From the NCBI GenBank assembly GCA_934168205.1, contig CAKPMX010000004.1, positions 59,971-123,970 on the forward strand: DNA of 64,000 nucleotides, in the 5' to 3' direction. Shown in pieces: positions 35,640 to 44,997 of the stretch. Source of the DNA: an uncultured Bacilli bacterium. GTDB lineage: Bacteria; Bacillota_I; Bacilli_A; RF39; UBA660. Every line of letters starts with the position of its first letter. The stretch's first letter is position 1. Made by a program: the position numbers and the translations under genes. Under the pieces are notes generated by a model. The model was not told where the DNA came from and searched no databases. It saw only the letters and a list, made by a program, of their open reading frames with translations.

Positions 35640-36728
35640 ATGAACGAAAGACAGTCAGTATTAGAAATAAGTACAAAAGCATTTAATCATAATATTCAAG
35701 AAATAAAAAAATTAATAGGTCCTAAAAAAGAAATAATGTATGTTATGAAAGCCAATGGCTATGGTACTTATTTAAATAAAAATATAAATGTCATCAAAGA
35801 CTTTAATATAATCGCAACTGCTATTGTAAAAGAAGCTGTTGAACTAAGACTTTCGGGCTTTAAAAATAAGATCTTTGTTTTAAATCAACCATATGTAGAA
35901 GATATAGAAAATATCATTAATTATGATGTTACTATAGGTGTAGCTGATTTAAACTTTATAAAGGAACTATCTAAAAGAAAAGATAAGTTTACTATTCATC
36001 TAGAGTTAGAAACAGGCATGGGTAGAACAGGAATATCTCTAACTGATTTAGACGAAGTTTTAGAATTCTTAAAAGAAACCAACAATATCGAAGTAGAAGG
36101 TGTATATACTCATCTTTCTGCCGCCGATACAGATGAAGATTTTACTAATAAACAAATGGAACTATTTAAAACTGGCGTTTCAAAAATAAAAGAATATTAT
36201 AAAGATTTAAAATATATTCATGCCTCAGCTTCTAATGGTATCTTAAACGTTGAAGATGATTTTTGTAACCTAGTAAGACCAGGTATCTTACTATATGGCT
36301 ATCTTCCTTCAACTAAAATAAAAAAACAAATTGATTTACAACCTGTTGCTAAACTAAAATCAAGAATTTTATTTATTAAGAAAATAGAAAAAGATACAAG
36401 TATTAGTTATGGAAGAACATTTATCTCAACTGATAAAATGACTATTGCTACAATTGGTATTGGCTATGCTGATGGTATAAGAAGAAATCTTTCAAATATT
36501 GGCAAAGTAATAATAGATGGTAAAAAATCTAATATAGTAGGTACTATATGTATGGATTCATTTATGGCTGATGTTACAGATATTGATAATGTCAAAGTAG
36601 GGGACTATGTTTATATCTGGGATAATGATAAAATAAAGTTAGAAGACATAGCTAATCAATGTAATACAATTAGTTATGAAATATTATCGACAATTTCTAA
36701 TCGTGTACCAAGAGTATTTATCGATTAA
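35640..36728 (+). CDS. alr: alanine racemase
   Basis: A 362-aa PLP enzyme that interconverts L- and D-alanine for cell-wall synthesis. Lys37 in VMKANGYGTY is the PLP-binding lysine. GMGRTGI, HASASNGIL and RPGILLYGY are the usual barrel blocks. Tyr257 in SYGRTF is the second catalytic base, followed by IGIGYADGIRR and CMDSFMADVTD. Length is normal. AGGAGG lies 7 nt before the ATG. Its presence argues for a peptidoglycan-bearing organism. Confidence 0.92.
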   Translation: MNERQSVLEISTKAFNHNIQEIKKLIGPKKEIMYVMKANGYGTYLNKNINVIKDFNIIATAIVKEAVELRLSGFKNKIFVLNQPYVEDIENIINYDVTIGVADLNFIKELSKRKDKFTIHLELETGMGRTGISLTDLDEVLEFLKETNNIEVEGVYTHLSAADTDEDFTNKQMELFKTGVSKIKEYYKDLKYIHASASNGILNVEDDFCNLVRPGILLYGYLPSTKIKKQIDLQPVAKLKSRILFIKKIEKDTSISYGRTFISTDKMTIATIGIGYADGIRRNLSNIGKVIIDGKKSNIVGTICMDSFMADVTDIDNVKVGDYVYIWDNDKIKLEDIANQCNTISYEILSTISNRVPRVFID

Positions 36729-36764
36729 ATAAATATTATTTTTTCAAGTAGGATGTGATGTAAT

Positions 36765-37463
36765 ATGGAACAAGAAAAAATAGGAAAATTTATAAAAAAA
36801 CTTCGTAAAGAAAATAATCTTACTCAAAAAGATTTAGCTGATAAATATGGAGTAACATATCAAGCTGTTAGTAAATGGGAAACAGGTAAGAATATTCCAG
36901 ACATTAGTTTACTAAAAGAAATAAGTAAAGATTTTAATGTAAATATTGAAGACTTATTAGAAGGAAAGAAAACAAAAAAATCGAAAATAAACATCAATAA
37001 AAAAATCCTTATCCCAATATTAATATTAGTACTTATTTCTATTCCACTAATTATTTATCACTATCATAGTAGTCATGATTTTTTCTTTAAAACCATAACA
37101 TCAAGTTGTTCAAGCTTTAAAATTACTGGAAGTATTGCTTATAATGACAAAAAGTCATCTATTTATATATCAAATATTAACTACTGTGCTGGAGAAGATA
37201 ATACTGAATATAAAAAAATTGAATGTATTTTATATGAATCAGTAAATAACAAAGATAGTAAAATAGGATCTTCTATATATAAAGAAAAAACGCCAATACA
37301 ATTAGAAGACTATTTAAAAGATGTTCAATTTCACATTGATATTAACTCAAATACTTGTAAAAATTATAAAAATAATAGTCTTTATCTTCAAATAAAAGCA
37401 ACTGATTCTAATAATAAAGTAACACTATATCAAGTACCATTAACAATGACTAGTAATTGCTAA
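36765..37463 (+). CDS. XRE-type HTH regulator with membrane anchor and exported domain
   Basis: A 232-aa protein. The N-terminal Cro/C1 helix-turn-helix (residues about 6-65) has LRKENNLTQKDLADKYGVTYQAVSKWETGKNIPD. A Lys-rich linker leads to one membrane helix (about 80-98), then an exported domain of about 130 residues with several Cys. This one-component layout lets an outside signal reach DNA directly. It lies just after alr, and a cell-wall-related signal is possible but not shown. A second protein of the same design is at 51544. Confidence 0.8.
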   Translation: MEQEKIGKFIKKLRKENNLTQKDLADKYGVTYQAVSKWETGKNIPDISLLKEISKDFNVNIEDLLEGKKTKKSKININKKILIPILILVLISIPLIIYHYHSSHDFFFKTITSSCSSFKITGSIAYNDKKSSIYISNINYCAGEDNTEYKKIECILYESVNNKDSKIGSSIYKEKTPIQLEDYLKDVQFHIDINSNTCKNYKNNSLYLQIKATDSNNKVTLYQVPLTMTSNC

Positions 37464-37520
37464 TTAATATTGAAAAAAGACCTATCTCATTATATAATTA
37501 ATAAAGATAGGAGTGAAAAA

Positions 37521-38084
37521 ATGAACAAATTAAAAATCAATAATTCTTTAGCAGCTATAATTTTAGTTGCGTCACTATTTGCTGGTTGGCAAACTATGTT
37601 ATTAGTAGTATTACTAATGTTAATATTCTGTGAATTGGATGATAAAATCAAGAATCTCGCAACAACAGTTATTGCTTTCCTTGTTGGATTAACATTAATT
37701 TCAATACTATGGGCATTAATTTATGATGGAGTAAACTTATTGTTAGATTCTGTAGATACTATTGTAAAAGTCCTAAATGCTTACTTATCATCTGGTAATA
37801 AGATTGACATCGCTGGTCTTCAAGAAAAACTTATAGATCCAGTTAAACAAATATTAGAAATTGGCGACTCAGGTGTTGACTTCCTAATTACATTTACTAA
37901 ATTTGGATTTATTATTTCAATATTCACAGGTGCTGCTATGAAAAACAATGCCTTTACTAGAAAAGTTAATGAATACATTAACAAAGCTTTAGGATTTATT
38001 AACAATTATGGAGTAAATCAAGCACCAGTAAATAACAATAGCAACAATCAAAATGTTCAAAATTATCAAAATAATAATTTTTAA
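37521..38084 (+). CDS. membrane protein with Asn-rich tail
   Basis: A 187-aa protein starting at ATG 37521 (TAGGAG upstream). Three or four hydrophobic segments: about residues 9-40, 46-70 and 128-145. The amphipathic middle region (80-120) may lie on the membrane surface. The tail is rich in Asn and Gln and probably disordered. No family recognised. It ends at a bidirectional terminator facing the dehydrogenase gene. Confidence 0.6.
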   Translation: MNKLKINNSLAAIILVASLFAGWQTMLLVVLLMLIFCELDDKIKNLATTVIAFLVGLTLISILWALIYDGVNLLLDSVDTIVKVLNAYLSSGNKIDIAGLQEKLIDPVKQILEIGDSGVDFLITFTKFGFIISIFTGAAMKNNAFTRKVNEYINKALGFINNYGVNQAPVNNNSNNQNVQNYQNNNF

Positions 38085-38093
38085 AAGCAAAAT

Positions 38094-38135
38094 AAAAACG
38101 ATAGATTTCAATCTGAAGTCTACCGTTTTTTATTT
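38094..38135. terminator. bidirectional terminator
   Basis: AAAAACG ... CGTTTTT outer stem with TAGA/TCTA and TCA/TGA inner pairs, flanked by A and T runs. It lies between convergent genes. Confidence 0.75.
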
Positions 38136-38138
38136 TAA

Positions 38139-39182
38139 TTACTTATTTAAATATTTCATTTCGCCCATTCTAGATGTAGGAACAAATCCAGCTTCAGCTT
38201 TAATTACATCTGGAATTCTATTAACAATAGCGCCACAAGTAAGTTCAACAGTTGAAGGTCTAGTAATAACTAAATTAGTATTAGGTTCTCCTTCAATTGT
38301 CCAGTCATTTTTATCGCAGTCTTCACTACCATACACTTTACCAATGCATTCAGTTTCTAAAATGATACCTTGTTTAGTAGTAGTCGTAACAACAGCACTC
38401 ATACCAGTCGCAACACCAGCTTTAATATCCATTCCTAAAGTAGTAGAGTGAATATCTTGATCAGAATATTGTGGTACACATTTTTGTGTTTGACTAACTA
38501 CATCTAAATGTAATTTATCACATAACCAACCATTAACATTCCACATATAACTTGGTGTATAGTTACCAGAATTAATAATTTCTTGACGTTCTTCATCACT
38601 CATTCTGTCAACACTAGCAACTTCTTTATCAAACTCTTCTGGAGTAAGTCCAGCCCCATGAGCTTTTGCAAGAGCAATACCATAATCTTCTACATTATAA
38701 GAAGAACTTCCTTTAATTTTTGTAATTCTTTGTGTAGTACCTGCTAAAGTACTAATTAAGTTACCCCAGAAAGCATCTTGATAACCAGAACCTGTAATAG
38801 TACAGTTATTTTCTTTAGCTAACTTATCAATCTCTAATGTTAAATTAGGATTAGAATTCATTGGATAGAAAGCTTCTTCACAAGTGGTAATTGCGTTAAC
38901 TCCATGTTTTGCACATAAAAGTAAGGCATCACGACAGTCAGCAAGTAAGCTCATAGTAGTTACAATACAAACATCAGCTTCTACTTCATTAAATAATGCA
39001 TCAGCATCTTCTACAGAAGTAATTTTAACGCCAACATTTTCGCAACCTATAACTTCACTAATATCCTTTCCAATAATATCAGGATTAATGTCAACTGCGC
39101 CAACAATATCCCAACCATTTTCAAGTACATATCTCATCGTATACTTGGCCATTTTTCCACAGCCATATTGAATAACTCTCAT
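38139..39182 (-). CDS. DapB-like NAD(P)-dependent dehydrogenase (2,4-diaminopentanoate dehydrogenase-like)
   Basis: A 347-aa protein with an N-terminal Rossmann fold (VIQYGCGKMAKYTMRYV, G-x-G-x-x-A variant, then GAVDINPD) and a DapB-type C-terminal domain (GSGYQDAFWGNLISTLAG, KGSSSYNVEDYG). This organisation matches amine dehydrogenases related to dihydrodipicolinate reductase, including Ord of the ornithine-fermentation pathway. None of the other ornithine-pathway genes are adjacent, so the substrate is uncertain; an amino or diamino acid is likely. Excellent AGGAGG site on the minus strand. Confidence 0.65.
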   Translation of the reverse strand: MRVIQYGCGKMAKYTMRYVLENGWDIVGAVDINPDIIGKDISEVIGCENVGVKITSVEDADALFNEVEADVCIVTTMSLLADCRDALLLCAKHGVNAITTCEEAFYPMNSNPNLTLEIDKLAKENNCTITGSGYQDAFWGNLISTLAGTTQRITKIKGSSSYNVEDYGIALAKAHGAGLTPEEFDKEVASVDRMSDEERQEIINSGNYTPSYMWNVNGWLCDKLHLDVVSQTQKCVPQYSDQDIHSTTLGMDIKAGVATGMSAVVTTTTKQGIILETECIGKVYGSEDCDKNDWTIEGEPNTNLVITRPSTVELTCGAIVNRIPDVIKAEAGFVPTSRMGEMKYLNK

Positions 39183-39293
39183 TTTATCATCCTCCTAATC
39201 TTATCTTATCATAAATTAAAATATATAATCAAACAAACTAAATAAAACTAGTCAACTTTTGACAAATAAATAATAATATGTTACAATGAAATT

Positions 39294-39590
39294 GCGTTGA
39301 AAAGGAAAAGTAAACAAAAAATTTATTCGAGTGAGTTAGGTATAGTGTGAACTAATAATAAAATTTTGTTGAAAGAACACCTTGGAGCAAACTACCGAAA
39401 AGAATATCTTAGTAGGCTAGTTCGGAAGGCAACCCGTTATCTTATTGCTAGGTTTGTTAGAACTAAAAAGAGATTATTGAAGTACAAGCCATAATATATT
39501 TAATGGCTTTTTTTAATAATAAATTAAGGTGGCACCGCGAAATACCCGATTTTCGTCCTTATTGTAGGATGATATCGGGTATTTTTATTT
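39294..39590 (+). promoter_or_regulatory. T-box riboswitch, asparagine specifier, with terminator
   Basis: Stem I begins with a GAAAAGGAAAAGTAA segment similar to the usual T-box start (39298 on). AAC at 39376-39378 sits directly before ACCTTGGAG, the standard place of the specifier, and decodes asparagine. The antiterminator motif AAGGTGGCACCGCG is at 39526-39539. The competing terminator (AATACCCGAT ... ATCGGGTATT plus T run) is at 39541-39588. Uncharged tRNA-Asn should stabilise the antiterminator and switch on asnS. A hairpin GCCAT/ATGGC with T7 at 39489-39513 may be Stem III. Confidence 0.9.
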
Positions 39591-39607
39591 AAAAAGGAAG
39601 TGACTAT

Positions 39608-39664
39608 ATGCCAGAAGATAATAATAATGACAGTAATAAATTAATAAAATTAAAAATGAATTAA
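39608..39664 (+). CDS. possible Asn-rich 18-aa leader peptide
   Basis: A short frame with AAGGAAGTGA upstream lies between the T-box terminator and asnS. Five of 18 residues are Asn (DNNNDSN at positions 4-10 and the last residue). It could be a leader peptide that senses Asn-tRNA, or the remnant of another gene formerly under the T-box. No terminator seen after it. Low confidence. Confidence 0.3.
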   Translation: MPEDNNNDSNKLIKLKMN

Positions 39665-39720
39665 CTTATTAGATATTTCGCAACAAGTATCTAAAAAATA
39701 TATTTGAGGAGAGAAAAAAT

Positions 39721-41091
39721 ATGGAAATTAAAAAAGTATATGATGATTATAAATCATTGATTGATAAGAAAATAACAGTACAAGGATGGATAAGAAAACA
39801 TCGTAAACAAAAGGAGATAAGTTTTATTGAACTATCAGATGGAACTTGTTTTAAAAAATTACAAATAATATATGATAAATCATTAAAAGATTATGATAGT
39901 ATTACTAAAATACATTTTGCTTCAGCTATAAAAGTAACTGGTACTTTAAAGGTATCACCTAAAAAGGATCAAGTAGTAGAACTACATGCAAAAAAAATAG
40001 AACTACTAGCTGACTGTTCTGAAGATTATCCAATTCAACCTAAACACCATAGTAGAGAGTTTTTACGTGAAGAAGCTTATCTAAGACCAAGAACAACATT
40101 ATTTCAAGCTGTCTTTCGTGTAAGAAGTGTAGCCGCTATTGCGATACACAAATATTTTCAAGAACATGGCTACATTTATTTACAAGCTCCAATACTAACC
40201 GCTAGTGACTGTGAAGGAGCAGGAGAGATGTTCCAAGTCACAACCCAAAAATTAGAAGAAATTGCCAAAACAGGAAAAGTTGATTACGGAAAAGAATATT
40301 TTCAAAAGAAAGTAGGTCTAACAGTATCTGCCCAATTTGAAGCCGAAACATTTGCCCAAGCTTTTACCAAGACATATACCTTTGGTCCAACATTTAGAGC
40401 TGATCCTTCACATACTCCATATCATGTAGCTGAGTTTTGGCAAATAGAGCCAGAAGTAGCCTTCTGTGACTTAGAAGGAATAATGGATATAGCTGAAGAA
40501 TTAATGAAGTATGTTATAAAGTATGTTCTAAAACACGCTAAAGACGAAATAAAATATTTAGACGAATTCGTAGAAAAAGGTCTAATAAAAAAACTAACTA
40601 AAGTAACAAAAGAATCATTTAAAAGAGTAACTTATAAAGAATGTATAAAAATTCTACAAGAGTCTAAACAAGACTTTGTCTTTAAAGCTGAGTATGGCTC
40701 TGATATTGCCAAAGAACATGAAAAATATTTAACTAAGTATTTTGACTGCCCATTATTTATAACACACTGGCCAAAAGAAATAAAAGCTTTCTACATGAAA
40801 CATTTAGAAGATGGTACCGTAGCTGGTGCTGATTTAGAATTACCTGGAATAGGTGAAGTATTTGGTATGAGTCAAAGAGAAGATGACTATGATACTTTAC
40901 TAAAAGAAATGAAAAATCGAGAAATGAAAATAGAAGATTATTCTTGGTATTTAAAATTAAGAAAATATGCTGGAGTAGAAAGCTCTGGATTTGGCATTGG
41001 TTTCGAAAGATTACTAATGTATTTAACTGGTATAGAAAACATAAAAGATGTAATTGCTTATCCTAGAAGTGTATCTAATTGTGAATTTTAA
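39721..41091 (+). CDS. asnS: asparaginyl-tRNA synthetase
   Basis: A 456-aa class IIb synthetase. The N-terminal OB-fold anticodon-binding domain (KKITVQGWIRKHRKQKEISFIELSDGT) is followed by the catalytic domain with motif 2 FGPTFRADPS ... EFWQIEPE (about residues 218-240) and motif 3 GFGIGFERLLMYLTG (about 423-437). It ends VIAYPRSVSNCEF, typical for AsnRS. The motif 2 wording ADPSHTPYHVAEF departs from the common AENSNTSRHLAEF. Control by the upstream Asn-specific T-box confirms the amino acid. Ribosome site GAGGAGAG. Confidence 0.9.
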   Translation: MEIKKVYDDYKSLIDKKITVQGWIRKHRKQKEISFIELSDGTCFKKLQIIYDKSLKDYDSITKIHFASAIKVTGTLKVSPKKDQVVELHAKKIELLADCSEDYPIQPKHHSREFLREEAYLRPRTTLFQAVFRVRSVAAIAIHKYFQEHGYIYLQAPILTASDCEGAGEMFQVTTQKLEEIAKTGKVDYGKEYFQKKVGLTVSAQFEAETFAQAFTKTYTFGPTFRADPSHTPYHVAEFWQIEPEVAFCDLEGIMDIAEELMKYVIKYVLKHAKDEIKYLDEFVEKGLIKKLTKVTKESFKRVTYKECIKILQESKQDFVFKAEYGSDIAKEHEKYLTKYFDCPLFITHWPKEIKAFYMKHLEDGTVAGADLELPGIGEVFGMSQREDDYDTLLKEMKNREMKIEDYSWYLKLRKYAGVESSGFGIGFERLLMYLTGIENIKDVIAYPRSVSNCEF

Positions 41092-41141
41092 CTTTAAATA
41101 ATTATAAATTTTCTTTATAATGTATTTAGAGGTGACTAACT

Positions 41142-42020
41142 ATGGAATTAAAACAAGTAGGTGAAAAAACATATTACATCGAAAATAATACTAACATTGG
41201 TATTTATTTAGTAGATGATAAACACGTCTTTTTAATAGATACTGGTAATGATAAAGAAGCTGGTAAAAAAATATTAAAAATAGTAACAGAACAAGGCTGG
41301 GAAGTAGTAGGTATAATTTCTACTCATTCAAATGCTGACCATGTAGGTGGAAATAAAGTAATTCAAGAACGTACAAATTGTAAGATATATAGTTTTGGTA
41401 TTGAAAAATGTATTACTGAATATCCATTACTAGAACCATCATTCTTATATGGTGCTTATCCATTTGAAGCAATAAAAAATAAATTCTTAATGGCAAAACC
41501 ATCTACTGTAACAGATATAGATAATAATTTACCAGCAGGATTAGAATACATTACATTAAAAGGACACTTCTTTGATATGATCGGAGTAAAAACATCTGAT
41601 GACGTTATCTTTTTAGCAGACTCGCTATTTAGTGAAGAAACAATTACAAAGTATCATGTTTTCTTTATATATGATGTAGCTGAATACTTAAATACTCTAA
41701 ATATGCTAAAAGACTTATCAGCTAAAGTATTTGTAGCATCACACTGCAATGCCACAAATGACATAAGTAATTTAATAAAATTAAATGAAGAAAAAGTCCA
41801 TGAAATAGCTGATTACATTTATAGTATTTGTAAAAGTCCATCTACGTTTGAAGATGTTTTAAAAAGTGTTTTTGATAACTACAACCTAGTAATGAATGCT
41901 ACTCAATATGTCTTACTTTCAAGTACTGTAAAATCATATTTATCATACCTAAATGATTTAGGAAAAATAACTTATGAATTTATTGATAACAAAATGTACT
42001 GGAAACAAATAGGTGAATAG
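41142..42020 (+). CDS. MBL-fold metallohydrolase
   Basis: A 292-aa protein with a metallo-beta-lactamase fold: IDTGND, then STHSNADHVGGN (the H-x-H-x-DH motif reads H-S-N-A-D-H, so the second His is Asn), a loop with SDDVIFLADSLFS (metal Asp) and ASHCNAT (late His). About 70 C-terminal residues form a helical region. Such variants often bind metal with one ligand changed. The substrate is unknown. The next gene begins 1 nt after its stop. Confidence 0.75.
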   Translation: MELKQVGEKTYYIENNTNIGIYLVDDKHVFLIDTGNDKEAGKKILKIVTEQGWEVVGIISTHSNADHVGGNKVIQERTNCKIYSFGIEKCITEYPLLEPSFLYGAYPFEAIKNKFLMAKPSTVTDIDNNLPAGLEYITLKGHFFDMIGVKTSDDVIFLADSLFSEETITKYHVFFIYDVAEYLNTLNMLKDLSAKVFVASHCNATNDISNLIKLNEEKVHEIADYIYSICKSPSTFEDVLKSVFDNYNLVMNATQYVLLSSTVKSYLSYLNDLGKITYEFIDNKMYWKQIGE

Positions 42021-42021
42021 T

Positions 42022-42381
42022 ATGGAACATACAATGAAACTATATGCTGAAAATTTTAAGGATTTAGTACAAGATAAAAAAGTAAGAGAATATCGTCTTA
42101 ATGACGCCAAAAGAAAATTAATAAAACAAGGTGACACAATTAGATTTCAAAAACTTCCTAATTACGATGAAGAAGTATTAACAGAAGTAACAAAGAAAGA
42201 AGAATTTCCAGACTGGTATTCTTGTTATCAAAAGTATTTTAATGAAGACTTTAAAGATACATACGAAGATGTAGAATCTGTAGTTCAAGACACATATTCA
42301 GGATATTATACTGAAGAAGAAACAAAAGAATCAGGCTGTGTAGTTTTTACAATCAAAGTTTTACAAAAAATAAAGAAATAG
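42022..42381 (+). CDS. ASCH-domain protein
   Basis: A 119-aa protein; ATG 42022 follows AGGTGA that lies in the end of the previous gene. The sequence MKLYAENFKDLVQDKKVREYRLNDAKRKLIKQGDTIRFQKL has the ASCH pattern (F-x-x-I-x-x-G-x-K-x-x-E-x-R-x-x-D-x-K-R ... GD-x-I-x-F). Probably binds RNA or a nucleotide. Co-transcribed with the MBL hydrolase. Confidence 0.65.
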   Translation: MEHTMKLYAENFKDLVQDKKVREYRLNDAKRKLIKQGDTIRFQKLPNYDEEVLTEVTKKEEFPDWYSCYQKYFNEDFKDTYEDVESVVQDTYSGYYTEEETKESGCVVFTIKVLQKIKK

Positions 42382-42477
42382 GTAGAAAATACTTCTTTCT
42401 TTTTCATTTAATATAATAAAAATGTAAGATTTAATTTTAAAGTTATCTGTTATAATATATCTGAAAGGATGATTAGT

Positions 42478-43563
42478 ATGGACTATGTATTTAGTATCAA
42501 GACATCGATAATGTTTTTTCCAATAATTGCCTGTCTTTTTACCATACCCTATATTTTAAAACAATATCATAAATATGGTTCAATTAACAAACTAAGAACT
42601 TTAATTGTTTATTCATTCATTTTATATATGATGACTATTTATTTTCTTGTAATATTACCATTACCAGATATTAGTGAAATCGTTAATAATAAATTTGAAT
42701 ATAATCTAATTCCATTTTCTTTTATAAATGACATCATTAAAGAAACTTCATTTAATATAATGATTCCATCTACCTATTTAAAAGCTTTAACTGAACATTG
42801 TATCTATGTAGTAATATTTAATATTTTAATGACTGTTCCATTTGGTATATATTTAAGATATTATTACAAAGCTAGTTTTAAAAAAGTATTATTTTTATCT
42901 TTCTTCTTAAGTTTGTTTTTTGAACTTACACAATTAACAGGTCTTTATTTTATTTATCCAAAACCATATCGTTTATTTGATATTGATGATTTACTTTTAA
43001 ATACAACCGGTGGAGTTCTAGGATATTTCTTATTTGGATTAATAGAAAAACATTTACCTAGCCGAGATAAAATAGATGAAGATTCTAAAGAAAAAGGTCA
43101 AGTAATTTCTGGATTAAGAAGATTAACTTATTTCTTCCTAGATTTATTTATATTTACTTTTTTCTATAGCCTAGTAAGCATATTTGTTAATAATAAATCA
43201 ACTCAATACATCTGTCTAGTAATTTATTATATCTTGATTCCATATTTAAAAAAAGGATACACTTTAGCTGGCAAATTTCTAAATATTAAAATAGTATCCG
43301 AAAATAAACTGTTATTTAGAATTTGTCTAAGAGCAATATTTATATACATATATTATTATAAAATTATTTATATAATGACATTACCAACATTATTATTTGT
43401 GTACTTCAATTTACAAGTACTTATTAATTTATATTTACCAGTAGCGGCATTATTTTTAGTTTTATTCTATATTATAAATGTCTTACATCTTTTAAAACAC
43501 AAGACTATGTTTTATGATTCACTACTAAAAGTTAATTTGGAAAGTACTATTAAAAGTAAATAA
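42478..43563 (+). CDS. VanZ-like membrane protein with RDD-type C-terminal half
   Basis: A 361-aa polytopic protein. ATG 42478 is 9 nt after AAAGG; the ATG at 42469 touches it. The N-terminal half (about residues 40-195) is VanZ-like, with NLIPFSFI, FELTQL and FDIDDLLLNTTGGVLGY. The C-terminal half (from about 215) has RRLTYFFLDLFIF and KKGYTLAGKFLNIKIV, the RDD pattern. VanZ-RDD fusions occur in Firmicutes; VanZ is linked to low-level teicoplanin tolerance. TATAAT near 42450 is a likely -10. Confidence 0.75.
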   Translation: MDYVFSIKTSIMFFPIIACLFTIPYILKQYHKYGSINKLRTLIVYSFILYMMTIYFLVILPLPDISEIVNNKFEYNLIPFSFINDIIKETSFNIMIPSTYLKALTEHCIYVVIFNILMTVPFGIYLRYYYKASFKKVLFLSFFLSLFFELTQLTGLYFIYPKPYRLFDIDDLLLNTTGGVLGYFLFGLIEKHLPSRDKIDEDSKEKGQVISGLRRLTYFFLDLFIFTFFYSLVSIFVNNKSTQYICLVIYYILIPYLKKGYTLAGKFLNIKIVSENKLLFRICLRAIFIYIYYYKIIYIMTLPTLLFVYFNLQVLINLYLPVAALFLVLFYIINVLHLLKHKTMFYDSLLKVNLESTIKSK

Positions 43564-43616
43564 TCATTCTTAATATCAGTAATTTTTAAGAATAATATTA
43601 ATTATTTAAAAAAAAG

Positions 43617-43656
43617 TCATTTCGCAAAAATGATTTTTTTTGCTTTTTGCGAAATG
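43617..43656 (+). promoter_or_regulatory. terminator hairpin nested in a 13-bp inverted repeat before the AAA+ ATPase gene
   Basis: TCATTT / AAATGA (43617-43633) followed by T8 forms a terminator for the VanZ-RDD gene. The same left arm belongs to a larger perfect repeat CATTTCGCAAAAA / TTTTTGCGAAATG (43618-43630 / 43644-43656). Its right arm abuts TGATATAAT, an extended -10, at 43659-43667. The two structures exclude each other, and the right arm could be an operator. Confidence 0.6.
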
Positions 43657-43686
43657 AGTGATATAATATAATTGAGGTGAAAAACT

Positions 43687-44880
43687 ATGAAACTCATAAA
43701 AAGAGACTATCTTCAAAAGTTAATAAATGTAAAAGGTACTCCAGATATTAAAGTTATCACTGGAATTAGACGTTCTGGTAAATCAAAATTATTAAAGATG
43801 TATATAGACTACATAAAGGAAAATGATAAAAATGCCAATATTATTCATATCGACTATAATTTAACAGAATTTGAAAACTTAAATACATATTTAGAATTAA
43901 ATGAATATGTAGATAAAAAATATGTTCCTAATAAAAATAATTATTTACTAATCGATGAAGTACAAATGTGTTTTGAATTTGAAAAATCAATTAATAATTT
44001 ACATGCTCAAGAAAAATACGATATTTATATAACAGGCTCAAATGCATTTTTATTATCAAGTGATTTAGCAACTTTATTTACGGGAAGAACATATGAAATC
44101 GAAGTATTTCCATTTTCTTATAAAGAATACCTTGAATACTATAACTATAAAAATACTGACGAAACCTTTGATAAATATGTCAAAGAAGGAGGTTTTTCAG
44201 GTTCTTACTTATATAATAATTTAGAAGATAAATATAATTATATAGAAGATGTATATAAAACCTTAATAGTAAGAGATATTGTTCAGAGAAATAATATTCA
44301 AAATATATCTCTAATGAATAATATAAGTGATTTTCTAATGGATAACATATCAAGTCTAACTTCTTATAGAAGTATCGCTGATACTCTAAATTCTAATAAA
44401 ATAGAAACAAATGATAAAACTGTAGGATCATACATCAAATATCTTTGCGAAGCCTTCGCTTTTTATAAAATAAGAAGATATGATATTCAAGGTAAAAAGT
44501 ATTTAGCTTCACAAGACAAATATTATCTAGCAGATCACTCTGTAAAATTTGCAATTCTTGGAACCAAAAATGTTAATTACGGTAGAGTATATGAAAACAT
44601 AGTAGCCATAGAATTGATAAGAAGAGGTTATGAAGTGTATGTTGGAACTTTATATGAAAAAGAAATAGATTTTGTAGCTATTAAAAGAAATGAAAAGTTA
44701 TATATTCAAGTTTCCGATGATATAAGTAATGAAAAAACATTCGAAAGAGAAACATCATCATTATTAAAAGTAAGAGATGCTTATCCTAAAATTTTAATAG
44801 CAAGAACTCATCATGAGACATATCAATATGAAGGAATTCAAATAATTGACATAACAACTTGGCTAACTGAAAAAAATTAA
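43687..44880 (+). CDS. AAA+ ATPase with DUF4143 domain
   Basis: A 397-aa protein. The N-terminal AAA_14-type ATPase has VITGIRRSGKSKLL (Walker A, residues about 26-33), YLLIDEVQ (Walker B) and YITGSNAFLLS (sensor). FTGRTYEIEVFPFSYKEYLEYY is characteristic of the family. The C-terminal DUF4143 part carries a nuclease-like E-x-D-F-x-x-x segment (EKEIDFVAIK). These proteins are abundant in gut Firmicutes and often occur as stand-alone accessory genes; their function is not established. Ribosome site GAGGTG. Confidence 0.8.
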   Translation: MKLIKRDYLQKLINVKGTPDIKVITGIRRSGKSKLLKMYIDYIKENDKNANIIHIDYNLTEFENLNTYLELNEYVDKKYVPNKNNYLLIDEVQMCFEFEKSINNLHAQEKYDIYITGSNAFLLSSDLATLFTGRTYEIEVFPFSYKEYLEYYNYKNTDETFDKYVKEGGFSGSYLYNNLEDKYNYIEDVYKTLIVRDIVQRNNIQNISLMNNISDFLMDNISSLTSYRSIADTLNSNKIETNDKTVGSYIKYLCEAFAFYKIRRYDIQGKKYLASQDKYYLADHSVKFAILGTKNVNYGRVYENIVAIELIRRGYEVYVGTLYEKEIDFVAIKRNEKLYIQVSDDISNEKTFERETSSLLKVRDAYPKILIARTHHETYQYEGIQIIDITTWLTEKN

Positions 44881-44911
44881 AAATTTTACTTACATAAAAA
44901 AATATAAAATG

Positions 44912-44983
44912 TTATAATTGCTAATGCAACGTGTAGTGAACTATATCAGACGTAAATCCAGTTGATATAGCTCACTATTTTTG
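44912..44983 (+). promoter_or_regulatory. promoter and attenuator-like hairpin before the MATE remnant
   Basis: TATAAT at 44912-44917, then TAGTGAaCTATATCA / TGATATAGcTCACTA (44934-44948 / 44963-44977), 14 of 15 pairs, 14-nt loop, and T5 after it. The hairpin lies wholly within the leader, so it would stop transcription before the transporter unless antagonised. The inducing signal is unknown. Confidence 0.55.
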
Positions 44984-44997
44984 TTTGTAAGGAAGAA

